A stretch of 64,000 nt of DNA from Prinia subflava (taxonomy: Eukaryota > Chordata > Aves > Passeriformes > Cisticolidae). Shown piece by piece: positions 20,851 to 32,119 of this stretch. A program made the translations under genes and the position numbers. The stretch spans positions 75,728,472 through 75,792,471 of the forward strand of contig NC_086249.1 in the NCBI RefSeq assembly GCF_021018805.1. The letters run 5' to 3'. The stretch's first letter is position 1. Every line of letters begins with the position of its first letter. Below the pieces are notes generated by a model. That model saw only the letters and a list, made by a program, of their open reading frames with translations, did no database searches and was not told where the DNA came from.

Positions 20851-23640
20851 CATGGACAGCCAGGGAGTTCCGGCCTCCCACAGCAAACCCAGTGCTGGAT
20901 AACCCAATAACCCCCAGAGCAGCCAGCCTCCAGGACGAGGGGCACACCTGGGCCTTGCAGTCTGGTTTCAACCACAGGTTTCTATTCTTCTCAAACAAGA
21001 AAATGAAAGCAGCCACCATCCACACCCCAGCTGTATTCCCACCCTGTGCTATTTTGGGATGATTGCTGCCAGCATCTCTCAGCTGCCTGGGCCAGCTCTG
21101 TGGGCAGCTGTCTTTCTGCAAAAGTCTCACTGTGCTGTGCCACTGATTCACCAAGGAGAAAGGCAGGCATGGCACACACCAAAGAGCTCCTGATGTTTTG
21201 GGGCAGTCATGTTCCCAGCAGAGGCAGAGCTGGTCTCCAGACTGGCTCAAGTCTCTGGAGAGCTGGGCAGGAGGAGACCCTAGCAGTGAAATCATTCCAT
21301 CCCAGGGCCAGCACAGGGACCAATGCAGCTGTGTGCTGAGTTGCAGTGCAATGGTGTGAGTTGTGCTGTATAAACTGATGCTGGATGAATGACTGGTGAG
21401 GAGCAGGAAGGGTTAAGTGGAGGCACAGGGTGGTTTTATTTCATCAAAGCCCTTTTCCAGTCCAACCATCATCACTGCTCTGCATTGTATGTACACATAT
21501 ATCTGTGTACACAAACACATTCAAATGTTTTTACGGCTACTATGTGTCACAACATCAGCCAAAGGAACATCTCTAGGACCAGAGAGCAGCTGGTTTTCAC
21601 AGAAACCTGACTCTAGAGGGCCAGACAGACTTTCCCAGGAGATGTTGTAGATCAGCTGCTGTAATGGGCCTGGGAGAACCCTTCAGACAGGTAAAGAGGT
21701 ACAGATGTATGTGTTTGGGACCAGAACAGCATTGTTGTGAATTCTTGGGTCTGGTCAGAGATCAGAAGCTGTGTAGGCACAAGATGTTGAAGAGGTATCA
21801 GTGCTATGCTGTTCCTGATACAAAATGTTCAAAAGATGGAGGAGAAAATATGAGGAGTAAGCCTCTTACCGTGGCTGGTGGCTCTGTCACCTTTCTGTGG
21901 ACACCTGAGAACTAAGGAGATTGCCAACCATTTTCCTTCTCTTCCTCAGGATTCTGTTCCTTATCTTTGGATTTCCCCTTTTGTGGGGATCAGGGGAACT
22001 GGTTCTGTTCCTGAACTCAGGAAACAGCTGCTCCTCACTTTCCAGGCTGCAGTCAGACATGCTATAGTACAGGCAAACTTTTTCTGCCCTGATGCCAGAT
22101 GAGCCACTGACAACCCCAGTCCTCTTGTAGGTCCTCTATGAACAGCTGGCCTTGCCTCTGTGCCTTTCCCTCGCTGCTTTTGCTGAAGTATCTCTGCAAC
22201 TAGGGTTCAGAAAGTAGCATCTTGCTGCAAAACAGCCTCCCTAGCCTGATGCCCAGCAGAAGGAAAACCTCTGCCTTTATCTAGTCAGGACTCCACTGGG
22301 TAAGGCTGGGTCAGGAAAATAAGAATGTTGTATACACAGTGGGGGATGGTTATTGCATTGGCTACTGCAGGAGGTATTTTAGAAAATCCAGTCTTTCAGT
22401 GATGCAGAATTCTAATACAAGACAGGAGGTCTCATTCAAAGAAAACTCACAAGGAAAGGTGCATTGCAGACATCAGCTGCAAAAGAAAGCTCAGTGCAGA
22501 CATAGTTAATGAAAACCCAGTGAAAGCAAATAGCAAAAAAAAAAAAAGGGAATCATGGGGCACAAAACTTGGAGCCATTGGAGGGAATGATCCTGGGTGG
22601 CAATGAGCAGGAGTTAGAAAGAACAGCAAAATTATTGCAATAACTGTGGATGGTTGGATTTGGACAGGCAATACTGACCAAGTAGAAAGTCTGCGGACAG
22701 AAAGTTAATCCATCAAACTGCTTTGAACACATTTGAAACTGGCAGGAGTTTATAAACACTTAACAGTTCATATTAGAGGTTCAAGGCATTTTCACCAAGT
22801 ACTAGACATGTCTGAGTTTTAACACATCAAACCACATCCTCACACTGAAGGATATGCAATATACATATATACATACATATGTGTGTACACATATAATAAA
22901 ACAGGAGGGATTCCCAGTCCAGAAGTCAGTGAAGGCAGATATTGGACCTCTCCAGTAATGTCTGGCAATTATCATCAGCAGATGGAAAGATTCTCTCCCA
23001 GAGAATGCCAGAAAAAAAAACAAAAAAACAAGCAAACTTATTCTGCAAGGAAAAAGAACAATTGTAGTAATCAATTTGAAAGGATTTTTTTGTAATAAAA
23101 GCATTTTAAGCTACAGTGAAATACCTAGAGGCTTCATTAGAAGGCCCTAGATACGTGGTTTTCAACTAGTTACTGTAAGGGAATGTGGAGAGCATTAGCA
23201 ATTATGCCCCTGGAGAACCAAAAGCAACTTTCTGTAGTTTGCAGGCTAACTTTGAACTGGAGAAACACAGACAGCCACAACAGGAAGAAATAAAGTGTTT
23301 GATTTCACCCTTATTGTATGCATTCTATTTTGACATATTTCAAGACTGTTAGGGAAAAGATTTATTTGATCTGCCGGGATTCTCTGCCTACGTGTAGAAG
23401 TGTCATTTATTTTTGCACTGACAAACTTTTTTGTGTCCACCTCTGCCTCTTGCTGTGATCCTGATGTGTAATGTGTGCACTACAGTTTGAGTTCATGTCA
23501 TTCTAGGATAGAGAAAATAAGGAGTAGGTGGACTGGCTAAGGGGGCTACTAAAAATGCCTGAGGAAACACAGGGGAATAAATATGGCAATTTCCTTATAA
23601 TGCAAGCTTTCGAGTTTGATTTGTGGACACTTAAATGAAT
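20851..23640. other. Intergenic spacer, no gene seen
   Basis: Unique sequence after the right target-site duplication of the 1363-bp LTR, with the ACAT-rich microsatellite at 22858-22902. Short open frames only. Confidence 0.65.
22858..22902. repeat. AT/ACAT-rich microsatellite
   Basis: Imperfect (TA)n/(TACA)n: ATATACATATATACATACAT followed by ATGTGTGTACACATATAATA. Confidence 0.75.
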
Positions 23641-23927
23641 CACAGAATCACAGAATTCTGTAAGCTGAACTGGAAGGGACCCACAGGGATCACCAAGTCC
23701 AACTCTTGGCCCTGCACAGGACTCTCCAAGAGTCACAACCTGTGCCTGAGTGCATTGTCCAAACACTTCTTGAACTCTGTCAGGCTGGTGCTGTGACCAC
23801 GGCCCTGGGGAGCCTGTTCCAGTGCCCAAACACCTTCTGGATGAAGAGTCTTTTTCTAATAACCAACAGAAACCTCCCCTGACACAACTTCAGGCCACTC
23901 CCTCAGGTCCTGTCACTGGTCACCACA
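23641..23927 (-). mobile_element. CR1 LINE fragment (3' end), minus strand
   Basis: It begins CACAGAATCACAGAATTCTG, followed by CTGGAAGGGACCCACAGGG and ATCACCAAGTCCAACTC, the reverse complement of a CR1 subfamily tail. It runs on through GAGCCTGTTCCAGTGCCC and GTCCTGTCACTGGTCACCA, where similarity ends. 5'-truncated, non-coding. Confidence 0.93.
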
Positions 23928-26807
23928 GTAAAAAAATTCAGCTTGGAGGCTTTTGAGTCTTGTAAATTGAATGCAAGTGTACTGACAGTAGGCTGGTCTA
24001 ATCTGCCTTGGTACATCCTCTAAGGAGCAGTTTGCAGGTTCACAGAGATACCTGGACTACAGATGGAAAACTTCCACTTTGCAGTATGGTTTCATTATGT
24101 CCAAATGGGACAACCTAGGACATCGGGGAGCATGCACACTGCAAAGTCCAACTCAAGCTGCCAGATGCCCAATTGCAAGGCAGCTGGGTGAGCTGTGAGA
24201 CTGGAAGTTGCGTGTCTCTTCGACAGACATACATGGTGAAAGTTGAAGCATAATTTGACTCAAGGCAGGAGCTCTTGTCTGCAGATAGGATGGTGTTTGG
24301 GTCAGATTCACTACTAAAATGCACTCTAAGTGCTTGGAATAAATTGTATTTTAAGGCTGATCCTGTCATTCCCTATCCTCTGCTTCACATTTTCTTTTGC
24401 CAGAAACTTACTGAGAGACTAGTAGGAAACTTTTCTAGGTCTCTTTGACACCAGTGATGTGTTTTCATGTAGTCTCTGTTTCCCCTCTCTACTGGGACTA
24501 GATGACAATCCAATTTTCATGTTGTTTCTTCAGTGAAGCTGAGAAAATTATGTATTCAAAAAAATTCATTTCCGAAGTAGTTTCATTGAAGGGATCATGA
24601 CCCTAAATGTACTCATTAGCTCAAATTGTCAACAATTTTCTGTAGCAATTTATTCCTTGACCCTCAAGTGGTCAAGAACTGTCAGCACAAGCAATGTGAG
24701 GTTAGCACTTACTGAAATACAGCAGTTAGGCTTCTAGAGGGCTTCTTTTTTTTCCTGTGCAAGTATCTGCTGGTTTGAGAAACTTTCTATGGCTTACCAA
24801 CAATTCCAACTGTAACAAGATCATTCTGCCTCAAAATGGGAAAACCAGCAGAACCAGAAGTTTTCCAAAACAGAAAGATTATTTTCCAGTCTAGGTCATT
24901 GATAAAATAATCTTTACTTCTTTACATATGCTCCCAATGGGAACTGTGAATCTGCAATATAAAATTCAAGATTCATATATGGTGACTTGAAATAGAAAAT
25001 AACTTCACTAGAACCTTATATGTAAGGATGTCAACAGGTGAACAGCTGATGAGAATATCCCAAAATTTTTCAAGGCAAATTTGGTAAAGACAACGTTATT
25101 TAGGCAGAAGAACTCCTGGACAATTTTTTTTTTAATTGAGCTTGTCTCCAAGCTCACCCTCATGTGAATGTCTAAGAAGGGAAAAACAGACTGTGATTGT
25201 CAGCATCCACAACAAGACCAGTGGACCAATGGAGTAGTGCCTGGTCTCCTTTAGAAGGCTTTCAAAACACAGAGATAAATCAGGACATGATTTTTCTGAG
25301 TCTAAGGTAGTTTGGGCATGGTTAATTTGACTGGTGCCATCCACCTTGTTTCCACAACTTGCTGGGAAGTTGTCTTAATCCTTTTCTACCTATCCTCTTA
25401 AATGTATTTCTCTGCTCTCTGAAACGCAGCACTGGTGTAGGAAGGGAATGAATACACATGTGGGTGCCTTTTCTGCAGCTCAAATCTGTTCTTCCTCAGG
25501 CTATGGAACCACTTCATATACAGCAATAATAGGCTGCAAACATTATATGTACTCTGACAGCTGTAAAGCCACCTTTCAGAGATACAAATTTTTTTGTAAT
25601 TCATATATCTTTTCCCTCCTCCTACATACACACGTTTTACCTTTTTGATAGCAAAATGAGCCCTGCAGTCTATGTAAAACCATTGCTCACTAATGCTCTA
25701 TGGCAGGATACCATATGACACATATTCAGCAAGCACACATATATCTGCCCCCCTGGCATAAAGCAAATCAGGATTCTCAGGAAGGAATAAGGTTAAATTC
25801 CTCTAATGGCAAAGGGAAAAACATCTAAAGGAGAACTAATCTAAAGTGATGGTTTTCTTCTTCCACAGTAAGAGGGATATTTAATTGCTGCACACAGAAA
25901 TGCATGCTTCTATGAGCCTATAAAAGAAGTAACTTCCTTCTGACCAGAAAAATTCAGAAGTCTTTCCCCAGCCAAGACTCCCACTGAAGAAGACAGTTGC
26001 AGAATGAAGATCTGGTTCTCACTGCATGAGGCAAATAACCCCTATAATTCTCTATGCAAGGCAAGCATGCATGAAGCAAGCAAGCCTCTTCACAGGATTT
26101 AGTTGTTCTCCTAAATTCCTGGAAATGTTGGTGCTTTGGCATTATGTCGTAGTAGTGCAAAAAGATATGCAGATTTCCAAGCAGTGACCACGCCTAATGC
26201 TGAAAGTAAATATGAGAGTATATGTTATAAAACACCCACATGGCTGCTAATGGCTACTCTGTATTTTTAGAGAAAGCACCAATCAATATTGTTTCAGTTG
26301 TATGTTGTTAGTGTATCAATGGACAAAGAGAGAATAATCATCATCTCTAGAAAAAAAGAAAGTGATTTGCACCTCCCTGCACAAAACATCCTAGATTTCT
26401 AGATCAAACAGATCAAGTTGCCTGTATCCCAGCCATGAGGGCAGTGTTGTCTTAAAGACATTGCTTGGGTAAAATATTAGGACACAACCTAATGCAAATG
26501 TAAATGCCCAGGACTACATGGTTGTCCTCAGATTAAGGGTGCTGAACAAGTAGACATGTAGTTGATTTCACAGTCTCATTATGCTCTCCTGTGAATGTAA
26601 GGAACAAATACATATATAAAAGTAAACTTCTACAGTCACAGCCATGAAAAAAGTACAGAAAAAAACATGAGTTTCACTGATTCTGTGCAAGAGAGGAGCC
26701 AATGAAGATTATCCAGGGTAAGAAATAACTGGAGAATATTTACTTCAGCATTTATGAATCAATATGTGACATCATCCACAAACTCAGAGAGTTCAGTGTG
26801 TAGAGGT
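23928..26807. other. Intergenic spacer, no gene seen
   Basis: AT-rich unique sequence between a CR1 fragment and the 321-bp LTR. I recognise nothing in it. Confidence 0.65.
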
Positions 26808-26813
26808 ATATTT
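26808..26813 (+). repeat. Target-site duplication ATATTT (left)
   Basis: It matches 27135-27140 exactly and abuts the 5' TG of the LTR at 26814. Confidence 0.88.
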
Positions 26814-27134
26814 TGTCACCCTGGTTTTGAAGACTTTTCTAAGCCTTCTGTATTGTTCTTCACACTGGAGTCAGAATTTTTACTTTATCACACTTTTTAC
26901 TATAAACAATGGCCATGTTGTGCTGTCTTTCATTGTTTACATATTTTTAGATGGGAGGAGAAAGTTGATTGATAGTTGGCTTGACCAATGCGGTTTGAGA
27001 GGTGGAATTCCATCCTCCAATCCATGAGCACCATGGGAAATGTATAAAATTGGGTTTTGTAAATAAACTCAGCCCTTTTCCTGCTTTGCTCACCAGCATG
27101 TCCTCGTGCAGTTCGGTTCATGTCATCTGTGACA
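26814..27134 (+). mobile_element. Solo LTR of an endogenous retrovirus (ERVK-like), 321 bp
   Basis: The element begins TGTCAC and ends GTGACA, a perfect 6-bp terminal inverted repeat, between 6-bp direct repeats ATATTT (26808-26813, 27135-27140). CCAAT-type boxes occur upstream of TATAAAA at 27043-27049, and AATAAA follows at 27062-27067. AATAAA so close behind TATA implies that R is short and the poly(A) signal lies in U3, as in alpha/betaretrovirus-type LTRs; the 6-bp duplication points the same way. No proviral interior remains. Confidence 0.9.
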
Positions 27135-27140
27135 ATATTT
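27135..27140 (+). repeat. Target-site duplication ATATTT (right)
   Basis: It directly follows the terminal GTGACA of the LTR and is identical to 26808-26813. Confidence 0.88.
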
Positions 27141-30100
27141 GTCACAAATATCAGTGAAACATTCAGTTTAAAGTATTTCTTTTGCACATGAAAACTGACA
27201 GTGTGTGTGGACTTGAGGAGGTCGTCCCAGGAGACCTAAGATTTTAAATAGTCTGGTCAGAAATGGATGGTTCATCTGAGCTAAGCTGAGACATAAAATT
27301 TGAGTTTAAGAATTAATTTCAGATTTTGTCCACTTCCACCTGAGATAGGTCATCAAAAAGAATAATGTTCTATTACATTTCTGAATGCATTAGAAATCTG
27401 AAATGTAAAAATTTTCACTACTTAGCCTGTAAGTGCCTGGATGTTAGAATGGACAGATATCAAAGCAGCAGCCCCTAAATGAAGCTGCTGGCAGAGAAGG
27501 AAAAGGAGTCTGAGTAAGAGTTTTTCTCTGTCATCCTCATGACACCTAGAAGGGAGTTTCAAAGTAGGGGTGGTAATTTTTCTTTCACCTCAGAGAAAAA
27601 TGAAGGTCCATTGCCAGGTATTTTTTCTTCCATGACAGCTGGTACACTGCTTCTCCCAGTCCCAGGACTCTGTGCTTCCTTGTTCATCCCCAGATGCTCA
27701 GGTCACACTATCACCCAGCCAAGAGGTTTTATGGTAAATCTACCCCTTGTAATTAACTTTCTGAAACATACAGACCCAGAGAAAAGTCTATGAAAAAAAT
27801 CCTGACTATTCTGCCCTGTAAGAGTCATGGGGAACAGGAATTTTATTGCAGTAGTGTGGTAATAACTAATTTTAGGAGCTCTAAACTTCCCATAGAAGTA
27901 TTACAAGATAAAGCTGCACATTACTTGTTATCATAAAGATCTAGCACACCTATTAAATTATCCACTAATTTAATCCAGTCACTCAGAGTGAAGGCTACAA
28001 CTTGGTCTGAGCATCTGGGGTGGACCCAGCTACAAAAGCTGGCTTACATACAGACTTGAATAGCCTGGTTAGCACCACAGGAGAGCTTAGTTCTGCCCAT
28101 GGCAACAAAATGCCTGGCTTCCAGTTGCCTGCAACAGGGGGAGTGAATGCAAGGGTCATTTTGAAAAGTAAAAACAAAAATCCATTTGCAAAGTAAAAAG
28201 CAAGAGGTATGAAAGAGGAGAAAGCAGCAACAGAATCCCCCTGTCCACACTGATGCCTCTCCAGGAAGGCGAGTTGCCCCTGCAGTCCCCATCCCCAGGC
28301 TGGGCTGGGTGCCACCCAACTCATGCTTTGGTGGATGCATACAGCCAGAAAAGAGCCATTCCAGCCCCAAGGTCAGAAGTGGGGTCTGAGCAGTGCCCCT
28401 TATGCCCACTCACCACAGGCACACTTTACAGACAACAGGCACTTGAGGTTTATGGATTGTCAGACTCTGTGAAGTGCCAAATCACACCTCAAAAGCGTTT
28501 TCTATCACCACGAGCCTTGCAAGGGACTTGCAACATCTGTGTTTGCTCATGTAAAAACCATAGTGGATCCCAGCTCTGCCCTGGTTGCAGACTTTCTCTT
28601 TTGCATGTAGGTGACACCAGTCTTACCAATAAACTCTTGCCAATAATGCACTGAGTACCTCTTTCCCCATTCCCATCACCTTTGCCATGCTGTGGGTACC
28701 TGCCCTGTCTGTAGCCAAGCTCCATTTGTAGGTCCACAGACCTCTGGCTAAGACAAGTGGATCTGTGCTGCAAGGACAGCTGAGGATGGCAGGGATAGGA
28801 AGGTTCAGTGATGGTGAGAGACAGGCTTTGGTCTGGAGGGCGTTTGGTGAGGAAAGAAGCATAGAGATGCTTGTCCAGAGAGAAGGGAGAGCTCTCCACA
28901 ATCCTGCTGCCACACAGGGCTGGAACCTGTGTCATGTGAGGATCTGCAGGCTCATTTTAATTCAGATGTGAAATGTGATGGAGAGCAACTTTACTCCTCG
29001 GCCCCTGTCATGATCCCCCATAGCACATTAGCACATGAAAGCAGAGGGAAGGAGAGCTGCCGGAAAGCCAGCAGAGATTGCTTGAACAGTTATGCAGCCC
29101 TCCCTGAGACAACAGGGAGAAACTAACGTAGGAAGATTTTCCCAGCAGATAACAAAGGCAATCTGGCCATAAAAAGGTAGAGTTCTTACAAATTAAAGGC
29201 AGTTTACAACTGCAGGCGTTTTCTGCAGCCTTCCACAGATGCAAGGAGTTGCTCACATACATGAACATGTGCCGAATCAGAGCCCTACTCCTGTTCACAA
29301 ACCAAACGATAAGCTGGCTGGCATACACTTATTTTGTCAGGGTTTGCCAGAGCTTGGCCAGTACCAAGAAAACATTTGGCAGAAAATTTGCCTGTCTGCT
29401 GTGCTCTGCACTGGGTCCCAGTTTCTCTATAAGATTCTTTATTTCTTGCCTTTTTATTGCAGCACTGCTCCTAATTTAGGCAAAGAGGTTTTATAAGGAA
29501 AGAGAGGGTTTATGTAGAAATATCAAAACAATCAGTGAAATGGAAAAAGTGGTGAGGCAGAAAGGCAGGGCAGTTCCTCACTCACGCAGAGATGCAGCAG
29601 TGAGAGGTGGGGAGGGCTGGGGGTTATTCTCAAAAGATCTGCTGCTACATCCATGTGAGAAACTGCTTATCCACCACATTCACTCCTGAGCACTCTCTGC
29701 TCCCCACTTGTGCTGAGTGGGGGTCTCAGGCTGTTTCCATGCTTTGAGGCGGAAAGCACAGGGCACAGGCAAGCTGATGTCTGCCAAGAGAGCTAAAGGC
29801 ATCAGTTAAGCAGCAAGGCTGCACCAGCACAATGTAAAAAAGAACAAGAGCATCTCTGAGCAGTGCTCCTAGATCTGGCCTCTCTAAAAAGCAATCCTCT
29901 GTTTGACTGAACCCTCCTTTATGCTTGTACCTTCTAGTTACTTTTCAACTTTTATTTCAATACACAGAGGCTTTTCACATGTGCTTTTAAATAAAACATC
30001 AGTGGCTGTATATAAACAATCCCTATCAGGTGCCCAGTAGGCCAGAACAATTCCTTTGTTGCTTTTTAAAAAAATATTAAAAGCAGAAGCTGTAATGAAG

Positions 30101-31673
30101 CTGAGAATTGCAAATGCTCAAGCCCTAAAATCATAACTAAAACACTTGACAATAAGCAGCTCACACTGAATCACTCTACCGTGTGATTATTTTATTAGGG
30201 TTTTGTTTCATTTCTACTGAAACCATGCATGGACCTGTAAATAATTTTATCCAATCTGTTATTTACTGAAATGAATTTAATGCAGTCTGTAGACACAGAT
30301 AAACTCTACCTTATACTTACTCCTAATTTCCTTTCCACTTGTATATCAATACTTTGGGGAATCTAACTTTTTCTTAGTAGGATATTTGCACTGACTCTGC
30401 TCAGTTTAAAATGTAAAAAGTGTTTGTGACTAAAGCCTACCAGTTCCTTGGAATAAAGTTTCAAAATCCCTAGCAAGACCATAAAAATTTGTAAAATAAT
30501 CCCATCACAGGTTACAGATGGAGACTGTTAACCAGTCACAGTCTCCTCAATTAAAGCCAACAGCTGTCTTGTGTTTGCATAGTGACTTAGAATAAATAAA
30601 TATTTCTGTGGACAATGACTCTTGTTCTACTTTCCTGTGCCACTTTTCAAAGTTTCAGCTCCTTCCCTTCCTTTCCCTTTCAGTGAGCTTTGCGTTTCTC
30701 TTCTTGCCCTCAGCTGGACAATTTTTTTTCAAGCAGTTGCCCAAAGTGAGGAAAGTCTTTGAGCAATCACTGAAAAAGAGTAGGAGCATGTACTCTTTAG
30801 GCTTCACAGAGAGGAATAGGACATTACTAAAACATAAGGACCAGAGAACAGCTATGCAAGCTTATGCTCTCAGGAGGGAATTGGCTTCATCTAAATTTAT
30901 CCTTTCAGAAGTTTCTGCCTTCTCTAAAACAGTCAGCTGGCATCCATCTGCAGCCAACAAGGAGAGACAAGGCATACTGGAGAAGGATTCCTCTGCAATC
31001 AGCATGTAAGACTGGTGGAAAGATTCCTCACTCCCAAGTGTGTTTATCTCTCCCCAATGATTTACAAGTCTGGTTTTAGGAGGTCCGGGGTTTGTCTGTG
31101 GACACAAAGCTGGGGATATCTCTGTTGTCATGCTGGGTGAGGTTCCCTTCCACTGTCCCTGATGTATGAGGCTGTGGGACAGGTCCAACCATGCTTCTCA
31201 GAGGGTAGCAAAAGAACAGGGTGAGCAGGAAGGGTGGACATTAAAACAGCATGCAGCAGCACTACCCTTTGTACCCATGCAGATTTCAAAAATCACATTG
31301 TCTGTACCCCACTTCAAGACCCACTTCAAGGGAGCCAGTGGGCATACAGCCATACTGCTGTGGTCTCCTCATGCCCCTAGTCCCCTGCAAAACAGGTGGA
31401 GGTCACCTGTCAGAGGCGGTCCTCTCCACCTTGCTCACTGGGACATGGGCTTGGCAGCATTCTGTCAACTGTACATTGCCTGTCCAAGTGCTGGAGGACA
31501 GTCCAGCTGCAGCTCAGCCTCAAAACATTCCCTTAGCAAAGAACAAGCTCCCTCTCTGCCTGCTGGGCAACTGCCTGTAGGGCTCCTCCAAGCTGCCCCT
31601 ACCCAACCCAACCAGTTAGACCCCAACAGCCTGAGGAGTAGACTGGGAGGTCAGGGACTGGACACCAGGGGTC
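27141..31673. other. Intergenic spacer, no gene seen
   Basis: Unique sequence. 27900-29300 is moderately GC-rich with overlapping chance frames on both strands; 29900-30600 is AT-rich. A 12-bp direct duplication (CCCACTTCAAGA/G) lies at 31308-31331. Confidence 0.6.
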
Positions 31674-32119
31674 TGTCGTGGTTGGGGGGGGGAGGTGAAT
31701 TTTTCCAGGGGGATGTGGGCAGGCCAATCAGTGATCAGCTTTTCTGCTGGCACCTGGATTGGTCACTCGGAGGTTTGGACACGCCTCTGAGGACACAAAG
31801 AGTTAAAAGCAGGACTCCAGGTGGGTTTGGCCTCTTTTGGGTTCCAGTTTCAGCAGTGGAAACATCTCTTCTACCCTGCTCAGCTTTGGGCTGAGTGGGG
31901 GAGGGGAGCCACATGGCCGGGCTCAGGACAACCACGCGGTGGAACTAAAAAAAGAGAAGGAAGCGGCCTGGGACTGAGATGATAAAGCACGATTGGAAGG
32001 AACCCGATGGGCAAAGAATGAGAGGAGTAGCTTTCTGAGCTGGATTTTTCTTGCATAATGTCAGCCATGGACTGAACTTAAGTCTCTTTTGAACATAAAC
32101 TGCATTTTGGGTGGATACA
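31674..32119 (+). mobile_element. Truncated LTR related to the 19.5-20.8 kb LTR, opposite orientation
   Basis: It begins TGTCGTGGTTGGGGGGGG and keeps the order of the other LTR: TTTTTCCAGGGGGATGTGGG, CCAATCAGTGATCAGC, GATTGGTCACTCGGAGG, GAGTTAAAAGCAGGACTCC, GCCATGGACTGAACTTAAGT, then TTTTGGGTGGATACA, where similarity stops. It corresponds to the reverse complement of 20147-20845 but is about 250 bases shorter, and it lacks the promoter-proximal/poly(A)/U5 portion. No target-site duplication was found at its right end, so it is a 3'-truncated copy or a recombinant. Confidence 0.82.

Noticed and set aside
20846..31673. A provirus bounded by the two related LTRs
   Set aside because: The LTRs face opposite ways, the left one has its own flanking duplication, and no gag, pol or env-like sequence lies between them.
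31166..31894. 242-codon + strand open frame
   Set aside because: It runs across the junction into the truncated LTR at 31674, so its 3' third is LTR U3 sequence; no retroviral or other protein motif is present.
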